Of a stretch of DNA of 64,000 nt, positions 7,828 through 15,955 are shown piece after piece. A program made the position numbers and the translations under genes. Source of the stretch: Bog-532 sp963742865 (GTDB taxonomy: Bacteria; Actinomycetota; Actinomycetes; Streptosporangiales; Streptosporangiaceae); contig CAVUNW010000077.1 in NCBI GenBank assembly GCA_963742865.1, positions 248,001 to 312,000 of the forward strand, read 5' to 3'. The notes under the pieces are model-generated. The model was not told where the DNA came from, ran no database searches, and saw nothing but the letters and a program-made list of their open reading frames with translations. The stretch's first letter is position 1; every line of letters starts with the position of its first letter.

Positions 7828-9612
7828 ATGACCACGGCGCAGGAGTCCGACATTAGAGAGATGTCCTGGGACCCGATCACCAGGATCGTGGGCAGTCTTG
7901 GCATCTACACCAAGGTCGACTTCAAGCAGAAGCGGGTCGTCGAGTGCCACAGCACCTCGTCGATCTTCCGCGGCTACAGCATCTTCATGAAGGGCAAGGA
8001 CCCGCGCGACGCGCACTTCATCACCAGCCGCATCTGCGGGATCTGCGGTGACAACCACGCCACGTGCTCGGTCTACAACCAGAACATGGCCTATGGGGTC
8101 CGGCCGCCGCGCCTGGGCGAGTGGATCATCAACCTGGGCGAGTCCGCCGAGTACATGTTCGACCACAACATCTTCCAGGAGAACCTGGTCGGGGTCGACT
8201 TCTGCGAAAAGATGGTCGGCGAGACCAACCCGGGCGTGCTGGAGATGGCCAACAGCACCGAGGCGCCGCACGCCGCCCAGCACGGGTACCGCACCATCGG
8301 CGACATCATGCGGTCGCTCAACCCGCTGGAGGGTGAGTTCTACCGCGAGGCGCTCCAGGTCAGCCGGTCCACGCGGGAGATGTTCTGCCTGATGGAGGGG
8401 CGCCACGTGCACCCCTCGACGCTGTACCCGGGCGGCGTGGGCACGACCGCGACGGTGCAGCTGTTCACCGACTACCTGACCCGGCTGATGCGCTACGTCG
8501 AGTTCATGAAGCGGGTCGTGCCCATGCACGACGACCTGTTCGACTTCTTCTACGAGGCCCTGCCGGGCTATGAGGAGGTCGGCCGGCGCCGCGCCAACAT
8601 GGTCTGCTGGGGCAGCCTGAACGACCCCGAATTCTGCGACTTCCGGTACGAGAACATGACCAACTGGGGCCGGAAGATGTTCGTCAGCCCCGGTGTCATC
8701 CGGGACGGGCAGCTGCTCACCGACGACCTGGTCGAGATCAACCTGGGCATCCGCATCCTGCTCGGCAGCTCGTACTACGAGGACTGGGAAGACCAGGAAA
8801 TGTTCGTCACCCGGGACCCGCTCGGGAACCCGGTGGACCGCAGGCACCCGTGGAACCAGCACACGATCCCGCGGCCGGCCAAGCGTGACTTCGGCGGCAA
8901 GTACAGCTGGGTCATGTCGCCCCGCTGGTTCGACGGCACGAACTACCTCGCGGCCGACACCGGCGGCGGCCCGATCGCCCGGCTGTGGGCCACGGCCCAG
9001 GGCAACCTGGTCGACTTCGGCTACGTCAAGTCCACCGGCAGCAGTGTACTGATCAACCTGCCGCGGACGGCGACCAAGCCCGAGGTCACCTTCGAGTGGA
9101 AGGTGCCCTACGACAAGAGCGGGGCGCCGCTGTCCAACGCGATCGAGCGCGACCGGGCCCGGACCTACTTCCAGGCGTACGCCGCCGCCTGCGCGCTGTA
9201 CTTCACCGAGAAGGCCCTGGCCGAGATCCGGGCCGGCCGGACCAAGACGTGGGAGCCGTTCACCGTGCCGGACGAGGCCAACAGCTGCGGCTTCACCGAG
9301 GCCGTGCGCGGGGTGCTGTCCCACCACATGGTGATCAGGGGCGGCAAGATCGCCAACTACCACCCCTACCCGCCGACCCCGTGGAACGCCAGCGTCCGGG
9401 ACAGCTACGGGACCCCCGGGCCGTACGAGGACGCCGTGCAGAACACGCCGATCTTCGAAGAGAACCCGCCGGATAACTTCAAGGGCATCGACATCATGCG
9501 GGCGGTCCGCAGCTTCGACCCGTGCCTGCCGTGCGGGGTGCACATGTACCTGGGCGGCGGCAAGAAGGTGGACACGGTGCACTCCCCGATGGGAGTCACC
9601 CTCGCCACCTGA
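7828..9612 (+). CDS. hhyL: Group 1h [NiFe]-hydrogenase large subunit
   Basis: The 594-aa catalytic subunit carrying the Ni-Fe site. The L1 motif SRICGICGDNH gives C70 and C73, and the L2 motif DPCLPCGVH gives C566 and C569, the four metal-binding cysteines. A 22-residue tail follows His572; it would be removed by the protease encoded on the opposite arm. The sequence agrees with the Huc/Hhy type that oxidises atmospheric H2. The ribosome site GGGGAAGG precedes ATG 7828. Confidence 0.97.
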   Translation: MTTAQESDIREMSWDPITRIVGSLGIYTKVDFKQKRVVECHSTSSIFRGYSIFMKGKDPRDAHFITSRICGICGDNHATCSVYNQNMAYGVRPPRLGEWIINLGESAEYMFDHNIFQENLVGVDFCEKMVGETNPGVLEMANSTEAPHAAQHGYRTIGDIMRSLNPLEGEFYREALQVSRSTREMFCLMEGRHVHPSTLYPGGVGTTATVQLFTDYLTRLMRYVEFMKRVVPMHDDLFDFFYEALPGYEEVGRRRANMVCWGSLNDPEFCDFRYENMTNWGRKMFVSPGVIRDGQLLTDDLVEINLGIRILLGSSYYEDWEDQEMFVTRDPLGNPVDRRHPWNQHTIPRPAKRDFGGKYSWVMSPRWFDGTNYLAADTGGGPIARLWATAQGNLVDFGYVKSTGSSVLINLPRTATKPEVTFEWKVPYDKSGAPLSNAIERDRARTYFQAYAAACALYFTEKALAEIRAGRTKTWEPFTVPDEANSCGFTEAVRGVLSHHMVIRGGKIANYHPYPPTPWNASVRDSYGTPGPYEDAVQNTPIFEENPPDNFKGIDIMRAVRSFDPCLPCGVHMYLGGGKKVDTVHSPMGVTLAT

Positions 9613-9755
9613 TCGCGGACGGAATGTGGTCATGTCCCTGGCGGCGGCCCCGCCGCCGGGGACATGATGCCGTCAGGACGACGGGGCCAGCACCGGTACG
9701 GTACCGACCGCCCCGGCGGCGATGACGGGCACAGCGACACACGGAGGGGATCCGA

Positions 9756-10631
9756 ATGACCCGCGTGCAACAGGTCGGTGACCAGATCGAAGAACTGCTG
9801 GGCGTGCTGACCAGGCACGGTCAGGGGGCCGCGGCCGAGGAACTCGTGCGGCTGCTCGTCGGCCTGTACGGGGACGGCCTGACCCACATCATGAGCGCGC
9901 TGCAGGAAGACGGCGATCCTGCCGTGGCGGACCGGCTGACCGGTGACCCGCTGGTGGAGAGCCTGCTCCTGCTGCACGGGCTGCACCCGGTCGACGTCGA
10001 TACGCGGATCCAGCGGGCGCTGGACCGGGTCCGGCCCTACCTGGGCTCGCACGCCGGCGGGGTGCACTACACCGGGGTCACCGACGGCATCGCCCGGCTG
10101 ACGCTGGAGGGCAACTGCAACGGCTGCCCCTCCTCGGCGGTCACCGTGCAGCTGGCCATCGAGGGCGCGGTCAAGGACGCGGCGCCCGAGGTGACGGAGG
10201 TCGTGGTCGAGGGCATGACGGCGGAGCCCGCCGCGCCCGCGCCAGTCCTGCTGCAGATCGGGACCCGGCCGGACACGGCGCCCGCGGCGGAACCCGTCGC
10301 GACAGACGGTCACGGCAGCTGGGTCACGCTGGCCGAGATGGGGCCGCCCAGCGCCCGGCCAGTCTGCGTGAACGCCGGCGACGTGCCCATCCTCGTCTGC
10401 TCGGTACGCGGGACGCTGTACGCGTACCAGGACAGGTGCGCGACGTGCGGGCAGAGCATGGGCGGCGGGCACCTGGCGCGCGAGGTGCTCACCTGTGAGT
10501 GCGGCGCGTCCTATGACGTGAGCCGGGCGGGGCGCGGTCTCACCGACCCCACCCTGCACCTGGACCCGCTGCCACTGGTCACCGACAGCCAGGGGGTGCG
10601 GGTCGCGGTCCCGGCGGCGGTCCGCTCATGA
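9756..10631 (+). CDS. NifU-domain protein with a C-terminal four-cysteine (Rieske-like) domain
   Basis: A 291-aa protein. Residues ~85-155 form a NifU C-terminal domain with GNCNGCPSS (C121, C124), which binds a [4Fe-4S] cluster. Residues ~190-285 follow the Rieske fold, but the CxH/CxxH ligands are replaced by C228-x2-C231 and C247-x-C249, so a different cluster or metal is likely. Comparable proteins next to hhySL/hucSL are thought to be electron-transfer partners. It overlaps the following DUF5947 gene by ATGA. It may relay electrons from HhyS to menaquinone or help cluster loading. Confidence 0.82.
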   Translation: MTRVQQVGDQIEELLGVLTRHGQGAAAEELVRLLVGLYGDGLTHIMSALQEDGDPAVADRLTGDPLVESLLLLHGLHPVDVDTRIQRALDRVRPYLGSHAGGVHYTGVTDGIARLTLEGNCNGCPSSAVTVQLAIEGAVKDAAPEVTEVVVEGMTAEPAAPAPVLLQIGTRPDTAPAAEPVATDGHGSWVTLAEMGPPSARPVCVNAGDVPILVCSVRGTLYAYQDRCATCGQSMGGGHLAREVLTCECGASYDVSRAGRGLTDPTLHLDPLPLVTDSQGVRVAVPAAVRS

Positions 10632-11488
10632 CCCGGGGCCCGTCCGGCCTGGGCCGCTTCGTGCCAGGAGCAGAACAGCAGGCGCCAGCAACAGCAGAGC
10701 AGCAGACTACGGCGAGTGGCAGAACAGGGCAGCAGGCTACGGCGAGTGGCGGAGCGAAGGTCCGACCGCCCAGCGAACCGGGGCCTGGCGGCCCGGTGAG
10801 CGGCGGTGCTACGGCGGGAACCGCAGCGGGGGCGCGAAGCGCGCGGGGGGGTCCAGGGGGGTCGTCCCCCCAGGAAGAGCACTGCGAGATGTGCGCGGAG
10901 CGGATCCCGGCGGAGCATTCACACGTGGCCGACCTGAAGAACTCGTCGCTGCTGTGTGCCTGCCGCGCCTGCTACCTGCTCTTCACCCAGCCTCAGGCGG
11001 GCCTCACGAACGTCCAGGCGGGGCGGGGGCGGTACCGCGCGGTCCCGGACCGGTACCTGCACGACCCCGTGCACCCGATGACGCCGCGGGAGTGGGAGGA
11101 ACTCGAGATCCCGGTCGGGCTGGCGTTCTTCCTGCGCAGCTCGGAGCGGGACGAGGTCGGGGCGTTCTACCCGAGCCCGGCGGGCGCCACCGAGTGCCGC
11201 CTCGACCTCACGGCCTGGGCGCGGCTGTCGGAGGACCATCCGCTGCTGGCGGCCATGGAAGACGATGTCGAGGCGACGCTGATCTCCCGGACGGACGATA
11301 CCGTCGAGCACTTCCTGGTGCCGATCGACGCCTGCTACGAACTGGCCGGGCGGATGCGGCTGTACTGGCGCGGCTTCGACGGCGGCGCCGAGGCCCGGCA
11401 GAGCATCGCCGAGTTCCTGGATTCGGTGCGTTCCCGGGCGCGGTTCCTGCCGCTGCCCGCGCCGGCTGAGCGAGGACCGGAGCGCTGA
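10628..11488 (+). CDS. DUF5947-family hydrogenase-cluster protein
   Basis: A 286-aa protein. The first ~80 residues are Gly/Thr/Gln-rich with a short internal near-repeat. The conserved part starts at HCEMCAERIP and includes CACRACYLLF, giving cysteines at 86, 89, 110, 112 and 115 that probably hold a metal ion, followed by GRGRYRAVPDRY and a mixed alpha/beta core. The family is found beside actinobacterial group 1h hydrogenases; its role is unknown. ATGA overlap before it and a 1-base gap after it show tight coupling. Confidence 0.78.
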   Translation: MTRGPSGLGRFVPGAEQQAPATAEQQTTASGRTGQQATASGGAKVRPPSEPGPGGPVSGGATAGTAAGARSARGGPGGSSPQEEHCEMCAERIPAEHSHVADLKNSSLLCACRACYLLFTQPQAGLTNVQAGRGRYRAVPDRYLHDPVHPMTPREWEELEIPVGLAFFLRSSERDEVGAFYPSPAGATECRLDLTAWARLSEDHPLLAAMEDDVEATLISRTDDTVEHFLVPIDACYELAGRMRLYWRGFDGGAEARQSIAEFLDSVRSRARFLPLPAPAERGPER

Positions 11489-11489
11489 G

Positions 11490-12176
11490 ATGGCGGACCT
11501 GACCTTCGACTGCATCGCCGCTCAGGCCGAGCGGTACGCGGTGATGCCGACGATCACGCTGACGCTGCGGATCAGCGAGACCAGCGGGCAGCGGATCGAC
11601 ACGATCGCGCTGCGCACGCAGATCCGGATCGAGCCGTCCCGGCGCCGCTACACGACCACCGAGGAAGAGCGGCTGCACGACGTCTTCGGCGACACGGCGC
11701 GCTGGGCCGACACGCTGAAGCCCATGCAGTTCACCAACGTCTCGACCATGGTGACCAGCTTCACCGGGAGCACCGAGGTGCAGATCCCGATCAACTTCAG
11801 TTACGACCTCGAGGTCGGCTACGGCCGCTACTTCGCCAGCCTGGAGTCCGGGGAGATCCCGCTGCTGCTGCTGTTCAGCGGGACCATCTTCTCGGTCGCC
11901 GACGGACGGCTCCAGGTGCAGCAGGTGCCGTGGCACAAGGAAGCGGTCTACCGGCTCCCGGTGAACGTCTGGCGGGAAGCGGTCGACGTGCACTTCCCGA
12001 ACAGCGCCTGGATCACGATCAACAGGCAGACGTTCGACGAACTGCAGCGGTTCAAGACCCGGCGGGCGCTGCCGACCTGGGATTCGACGGTGACCGCGCT
12101 GCTGGCCGAGGCGCCGGACACGACGGGCGCGGACGACGCGGCGGGCGTGACCGACGCGACGGAGCAGACGTCATGA
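11490..12176 (+). CDS. DUF6084-family hydrogenase-cluster protein
   Basis: A 228-aa protein with no recognisable catalytic motif. It is rich in beta-strand (LTLRISETSGQRIDTIALRT, then FTGSTEVQIPINFSYDLEVG), with a conserved WHKEAVYRLPVNVWREAVD stretch before an acidic tail. Soluble, no signal peptide. The family co-occurs with DUF5947 in actinobacterial hydrogenase operons, suggesting a structural or assembly partner; this is inference from context. Its stop overlaps the next start (ATGA). Confidence 0.75.
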   Translation: MADLTFDCIAAQAERYAVMPTITLTLRISETSGQRIDTIALRTQIRIEPSRRRYTTTEEERLHDVFGDTARWADTLKPMQFTNVSTMVTSFTGSTEVQIPINFSYDLEVGYGRYFASLESGEIPLLLLFSGTIFSVADGRLQVQQVPWHKEAVYRLPVNVWREAVDVHFPNSAWITINRQTFDELQRFKTRRALPTWDSTVTALLAEAPDTTGADDAAGVTDATEQTS

Positions 12177-13758
12177 GCGCGTCAGCGGACCACCTCGCGC
12201 ACGCCCGCGCCGTGGCCGACGCGATCCTGTACGAGGGCTACCTGCTGTACCCCTACCGGCAGTCCTCGCGGAAGAACCAGGCCCGGTTCCAGTTCGGCGT
12301 GCTGATGCCGCCCGCGTACGCGGACGTGGACGCCAACGAGCCGTCCGCGTCGCAGACCGAGATCCTGGCGGAATGCGTCGCCGGGGCGCGCGTGGAGATC
12401 CAGCTGCGGTTCCTGCACGTCCAGCAGCGCCTGGTGCAGGAAGCGGCCGGGCCAGCCCCATCCGGACGGGCACAGTGGCGGGACGTTCCCGCGCTGACCG
12501 TGGGCGGCACCGAGTTCACGCAGTTCACCGAGGCCGCCGAGCGCGAGGAACGCGCGGACCTGGCCGTCGCCGACCTGGCGGGGGCAGGCGCCGAACTGCC
12601 CTTCCATATAGATGCCGGCCAGACCACCGAGGACCTGACCGACGCCGGGGGCGCGGTCGCCGGGCGGCTGATCCACCGGTGGGACGCCCTGGACGGCGTG
12701 CTGCGCGTGCAGGGCGAACGGGTCGGCCGGCCCGTACCAGGCGCTCCGGCTGCGGGTCCGGGTCGAGAACCGGACCGAGCCGGGCCCCGCGCAGGGCCCG
12801 CTGGCGACGCGGGAGGACGGCCTGCGCTACGCCCTGGTCGCGGCGCACACGCTGATCCGTATCCCGGGCGGGACCTTCATCTCCATGACCGACCATCCGG
12901 AGTGGGCGTCCGGCGAGGTCGCCGCCTGCACGAACATCGGCACCTGGCCCGTGCTGGGCGGCCCCGAGGACTGCCGCGACCTGGTGCTGTCCTCCCCCGT
13001 CATCCTGTACGACCACCCGGAGATCGCACCGGAAAGTGCGGGCGACCTGTTCGACGCGACGGAGATCGACGAGATCCTCACGCTGCGGACGCTGGCGCTG
13101 ACGGACGAGGAGAAGCGCGAGGCCCGCGCGACCGACCCGCGCGCCGCCGACCTGATCGACCGGCTGGACGGGCTGCCGCCGGAGATGATGGAGAAGCTGC
13201 ACGGCGCCATCCGGTACCTGGAGCCCGGCGCGGGCCCGGCCACCCGGGACCCGCTTACCCGGGGCGCCTGGCCGACCGGGCGCCAGTCCCCAGAGCGCTG
13301 GCCTCCCGGGCACTGGCCCCCAGAATTCGGGCGGCCCAGAGCCGATGGGGCCGTTTACCGCCGGGCCGTTTCCCGGGGCTCCGGCCGCGGACGACGTGCC
13401 GGTGTTCCAGACGCCCGATGCGCCCTGGTGGGATCCCGGCGCGGACACGTCCGTCTCGCCGGAGACCAACCACGTCGTCATCGAGGGCGTGACCGTCGCC
13501 CGCGGCAGCAGGGTCCGGATGCGCCCCGGCGCCCGGCGCGCGGACGCCCAGGACCTGTTCCTCATCGGCCGGGAGGCGGAGGTGGAAGCGGTCCTGCACG
13601 ACGTGGACGGGAAGGTGCACGTGGCGGTGAGGCCGACCGCCGATCCCGTGGCCGAAATGCAGGCCAGCCACGGACGATTTCTCTACTTCGCCCCGGACGA
13701 ACTCGAGCCGATCGGCGCAGGGTCACCGGCGGGCGAACGTGATCACCGGGACGGGTAG
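12173..13758 (+). pseudogene. Uncharacterised hydrogenase-cluster protein, reading frame broken twice
   Basis: The gene starts at ATG 12173 (ATGA overlap with DUF6084) and reads well to about 12720. It continues one frame over with QALRLRVRVENRTEPGPAQ (from ~12735) to about 13240, then shifts again through a Pro/Gly linker into a C-terminal part with HVVIEGVTVARGSRVRM, ending at 13758. Each shift equals one extra base in a GC-rich run. The full product would be ~525 aa: an N-terminal module with YLLYPYRQSS, a middle acidic helical part and a C-terminal small beta domain. No known domain recognised. Probably intact in the organism and broken by sequence error. Confidence 0.65.
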
Positions 13759-13790
13759 GTCCCGGACCCGGTTAGAAGGAGGAAAAAGGC

Positions 13791-13880
13791 ATGATCAGCA
13801 GGCTCATCACAGCGGCCGTGATCGCAGTGGTACTGGCGGCGCTCGTCCAGTCGCTGCCGGACGTCAAACGCTATATCTAG
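13791..13880 (+). CDS. 29-aa single-pass membrane peptide (DUF6893-like)
   Basis: A small open frame of 30 codons with a strong ribosome site (AGAAGGAGG). The product has one hydrophobic stretch, LITAAVIAVVLAALVQSL, followed by a basic end (PDVKRYI). It resembles the small DUF6893 peptides found near actinobacterial hydrogenase genes. It could anchor or stabilise a membrane-associated complex, as small respiratory subunits do, but no experiment is known to me. Confidence 0.65.
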   Translation: MISRLITAAVIAVVLAALVQSLPDVKRYI

Positions 13881-13925
13881 AACTCCGCGAGATGTAAGCG
13901 CGGGCCGAACAGGCGAGGCGGAAAC

Positions 13926-14192
13926 ATGGAAACAGTCATTGGTTTCATCGTCGGCTATCTCGTCGGCAGCCGCGAGGGCAAGGACGGTCTCGTTCGGCTG
14001 CGCAAATCGGCCGACGCGATCATGCACTCACCGGAAGTCCGCAGGCTCACGGCCCAGGCCATAACGATCGCGGAGTCGGCCACGAAGGAGGCCTCCAGCC
14101 GCGGTCTCGGCAGCATCGGCGCGACCATGGCCCGGAATCTCCTGGACCGCGCTCCCATCGACACCCAGCGGGACAATCCGCACGCCGCCTGA
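13926..14192 (+). CDS. Small conserved protein with N-terminal glycine-zipper-like hydrophobic segment
   Basis: An 88-aa protein beginning ETVIGFIVGYLVGSREGKDG, a short hydrophobic segment with spaced glycines followed by an amphipathic helical region (LRKSADAIMHSPEVRRLTAQ). The layout recalls YtxH-type proteins. It is the last plus-strand gene before the terminator at 14213, so it is likely co-transcribed with the hydrogenase genes. Function unknown. Confidence 0.65.
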   Translation: METVIGFIVGYLVGSREGKDGLVRLRKSADAIMHSPEVRRLTAQAITIAESATKEASSRGLGSIGATMARNLLDRAPIDTQRDNPHAA

Positions 14193-14212
14193 CGGCGCCG
14201 CAGCCCGTGCGC

Positions 14213-14237
14213 CAGGAGCGGCCCATGGCCGCTCCTG
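14213..14237 (+). terminator. Hairpin terminator after the hydrogenase operon
   Basis: A perfect 11-bp stem (CAGGAGCGGCC / GGCCGCTCCTG) with a 3-base loop CAT. It lies 20 bp after the last plus-strand gene and 22 bp before the 3' end of the opposing tRNA gene, so it can serve both directions. There is no strong T run, as is usual in high-GC actinobacteria. Confidence 0.7.
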
Positions 14238-14259
14238 AGCGTTTGCGCCCCTGGCTGGG

Positions 14260-14342
14260 TGCGGGCGGGGGGATTCGAACCCCCACGGTGTCTCCACCAA
14301 CAGGACCTAAACCTGCCGCGTATGCCATTTCGCCACGCCCGC
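14260..14342 (-). tRNA. tRNA-Leu, anticodon UAG
   Basis: On the minus strand a 7-bp acceptor stem GCGGGCG/CGCCCGC encloses a D-arm, an anticodon arm with loop TTTAGGT (anticodon TAG, reads CUA/CUG leucine codons), a long variable arm typical of class II tRNAs, and a T-arm with GGTTCGAATCC. Length is 83 nt including the discriminator A; CCA is not encoded. Confidence 0.93.
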
Positions 14343-14364
14343 CCGTCCCGGCTGGAACGTGACC

Positions 14365-14838
14365 TTACCCCGCGATCAGGTCCCGGAGGAGCCGATCGAC
14401 GTGACCGGTGGCCTTGACGCCGTAGAGCGCCTGGGCCACCTTCCCGTCGGGGTCGATCACGAACGTGGACCGGATGACGCCCACGCTCTTCTTCCCGTAC
14501 ATCATCTTCTCGCCGTAGGCCCCGTAGGCCTGCTGTACCGCGTGGTCGGGATCGGACAGCAGCGGGAACGTCAGCCCTTCCTTGTCGCGGAACCTGGCCA
14601 GCTTCGCCGGCTTGTCCGGCGAGATGCCCAGGACCGCGGTGCCGGAGCTGGACAGGTCGCCCATGCGGTCGCGGAAGTCGCAGGCCTCCTTGGTGCAGCC
14701 CGGGGTCATCGCGGCCGGGTAGAAGTAGACGATCACCCGCCGGCCGCGGTATGAGGACAGGCTCACGGAGTTACCGTCCGCATCCAGCAGGGTGAAATCC
14801 GGCGCCGCATCACCTGGCGCCAGCCGCTGCTCGGTCAC
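14365..14838 (-). CDS. bcp: Thioredoxin-dependent peroxiredoxin (Bcp type)
   Basis: A 157-aa cytosolic peroxiredoxin of the AhpC/TSA superfamily that reduces hydroperoxides using thioredoxin. The motif YFYPAAMTPGCTKEACDFRD carries the peroxidatic Cys and, five residues on, the resolving Cys of the atypical 2-Cys Bcp class. Start is GTG 14838 with GGAGG seven bases upstream. A four-copy 14-bp tandem repeat sits directly upstream. It reads away from the rdgB block. Confidence 0.93.
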   Translation of the reverse strand: MTEQRLAPGDAAPDFTLLDADGNSVSLSSYRGRRVIVYFYPAAMTPGCTKEACDFRDRMGDLSSSGTAVLGISPDKPAKLARFRDKEGLTFPLLSDPDHAVQQAYGAYGEKMMYGKKSVGVIRSTFVIDPDGKVAQALYGVKATGHVDRLLRDLIAG

Positions 14839-14859
14839 TGTGAACCTCCAGGGTCCTTT

Positions 14860-14915
14860 CGGCGCAGTCTCATCGGCGCAGTCTCATCGGCGCGGTCGTA
14901 TAGGCGCGGTCTCAT
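14860..14915. repeat. Four tandem copies of a 14-bp unit upstream of bcp
   Basis: Four head-to-tail units starting at 14860, 14874, 14888 and 14902 with consensus CGGCGCRGTCTCAT; the first two are identical and the last two differ at one to three bases. They begin 22 bp upstream of the bcp start, overlapping where its promoter should be. They could be a regulator-binding array or a simple expansion. Confidence 0.8.
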
Positions 14916-15039
14916 CGGCGGCCTACTGCTCCCACGTTATCGCCCCGCCGGGTGCGCCACGCCGGGCCAGTCAGGAACATGCGGCCGAACGAGCCCTTCC
15001 GGGAGGCATCGTTTGATATAGGCCCAGCAACTGCAGGCG

Positions 15040-15264
15040 ATGGGCCTGCAGACGGAGAACTTCCAGATCTGGCTCGACCACAGCCAGCAGGTGCGCAAGG
15101 TCATCACCTCGGCCCAGGGCAGCAAGGAGCAGGTGACGTCCACCATCGGTGTCACCGCGGTGAACGAGCCGGTCAGCGTGGCGATCCCGCCCGCCTCGCA
15201 GACCGCCACCGTGCCCGGGAGCGAACTCGGGGCCAGCGGTCAGGCCAGGCCGGGAACCAGCTGA
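15040..15264 (+). pseudogene. C-terminal remnant of a LppX/LprG-like lipoprotein
   Basis: A 74-aa frame whose sequence (FQIWLDHSQQVRK, then VAVNEPVSVAIPPASQT with small differences) matches the last strands and Pro-rich end of LolA-fold LppX/LprG-type lipoproteins. The signal peptide, lipobox Cys and first ~150 residues are missing, and a TAG at 15019 closes the frame just upstream of the ATG. It is a leftover fragment between bcp and rdgB, or a much shortened gene. No function expected. Confidence 0.5.
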
Positions 15265-15306
15265 CGAGGCCCCAGGCGGCGAGCGGGGCCGAGCGCCAGG
15301 CCGGGA

Positions 15307-15945
15307 CTACGCCGTAAGGTCGGCGATAGCCGGGACCAGGGCGCGGAACGCGCGGCCGCGGTGGCTGATCGCGTCCTTGGCGTCGGGGCTCATCTCGGCC
15401 GTCGTCAGCCCGGCGAGCCTGTCGGGCACCTCCGCCTCGCCCGGCACGAAGATCGGGTCGTAGCCGAACCCGCCGGTGCCGCGGGGGCTCGTGGTCAGCC
15501 TGCCGTCCAGGCGGCCCGCGACGACCTGCCCCCGCCCATCCGGCAGCGCCAGCGCGGCGGCGCAGGCAAAATGGGCGCCCCGGTGCGGGTCGGCGATGTC
15601 CGACAATTGCGCCAGGACCAGGGCCACGTTGGCGGCGTCGTCACCGTGCCGGCCGGACCAGCGCGCGGAGAAGATGCCCGGCATGCCGCCCAGCACGTCA
15701 ACGCACAGGCCGGAGTCGTCGGCGATCGACGGCAGCCCGGTGAACGCCGCGATGGCCCGCGCCTTCAGCAGCGCGTTGTCGGCGAACGTCAGCCCAGTCT
15801 CGGCCACGTCCGGCGCGCCGGGAAACTCGTTCAGCCCGGTCAGGCCGACGGGAAGCCCCGCCGCGACGAGAATGCGCCGCAGTTCGACCACCTTATGGGC
15901 ATTCTGGGTGGCCAGCACGAGCCGGAGGGTGCCAGGGTCCCCCAT
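15307..15945 (-). CDS. rdgB: Non-canonical purine NTP pyrophosphatase (RdgB/HAM1)
   Basis: Hydrolyses dITP, XTP and similar damaged nucleotides to monophosphates. Motifs: LATQNAHKVVELR near the start, ADDSGLCVDVL, FSARWSGRHGDD, GTGGFGYDPIFVPGE and SHRGRA near the end, all in normal order in ~212 aa. I prefer ATG 15945; an ATG at 15978 would overlap rph by 23 bases. The order rph-rdgB in one operon is conserved in mycobacteria. Confidence 0.93.
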   Translation of the reverse strand: MGDPGTLRLVLATQNAHKVVELRRILVAAGLPVGLTGLNEFPGAPDVAETGLTFADNALLKARAIAAFTGLPSIADDSGLCVDVLGGMPGIFSARWSGRHGDDAANVALVLAQLSDIADPHRGAHFACAAALALPDGRGQVVAGRLDGRLTTSPRGTGGFGYDPIFVPGEAEVPDRLAGLTTAEMSPDAKDAISHRGRAFRALVPAIADLTA

Positions 15946-15955
15946 GTCCGTTAAG

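Noticed and set aside
7822..9633. A 603-codon minus-strand open frame covering hhyL
   Set aside because: Full-length antisense shadow of a gene with perfect L1 and L2 motifs.
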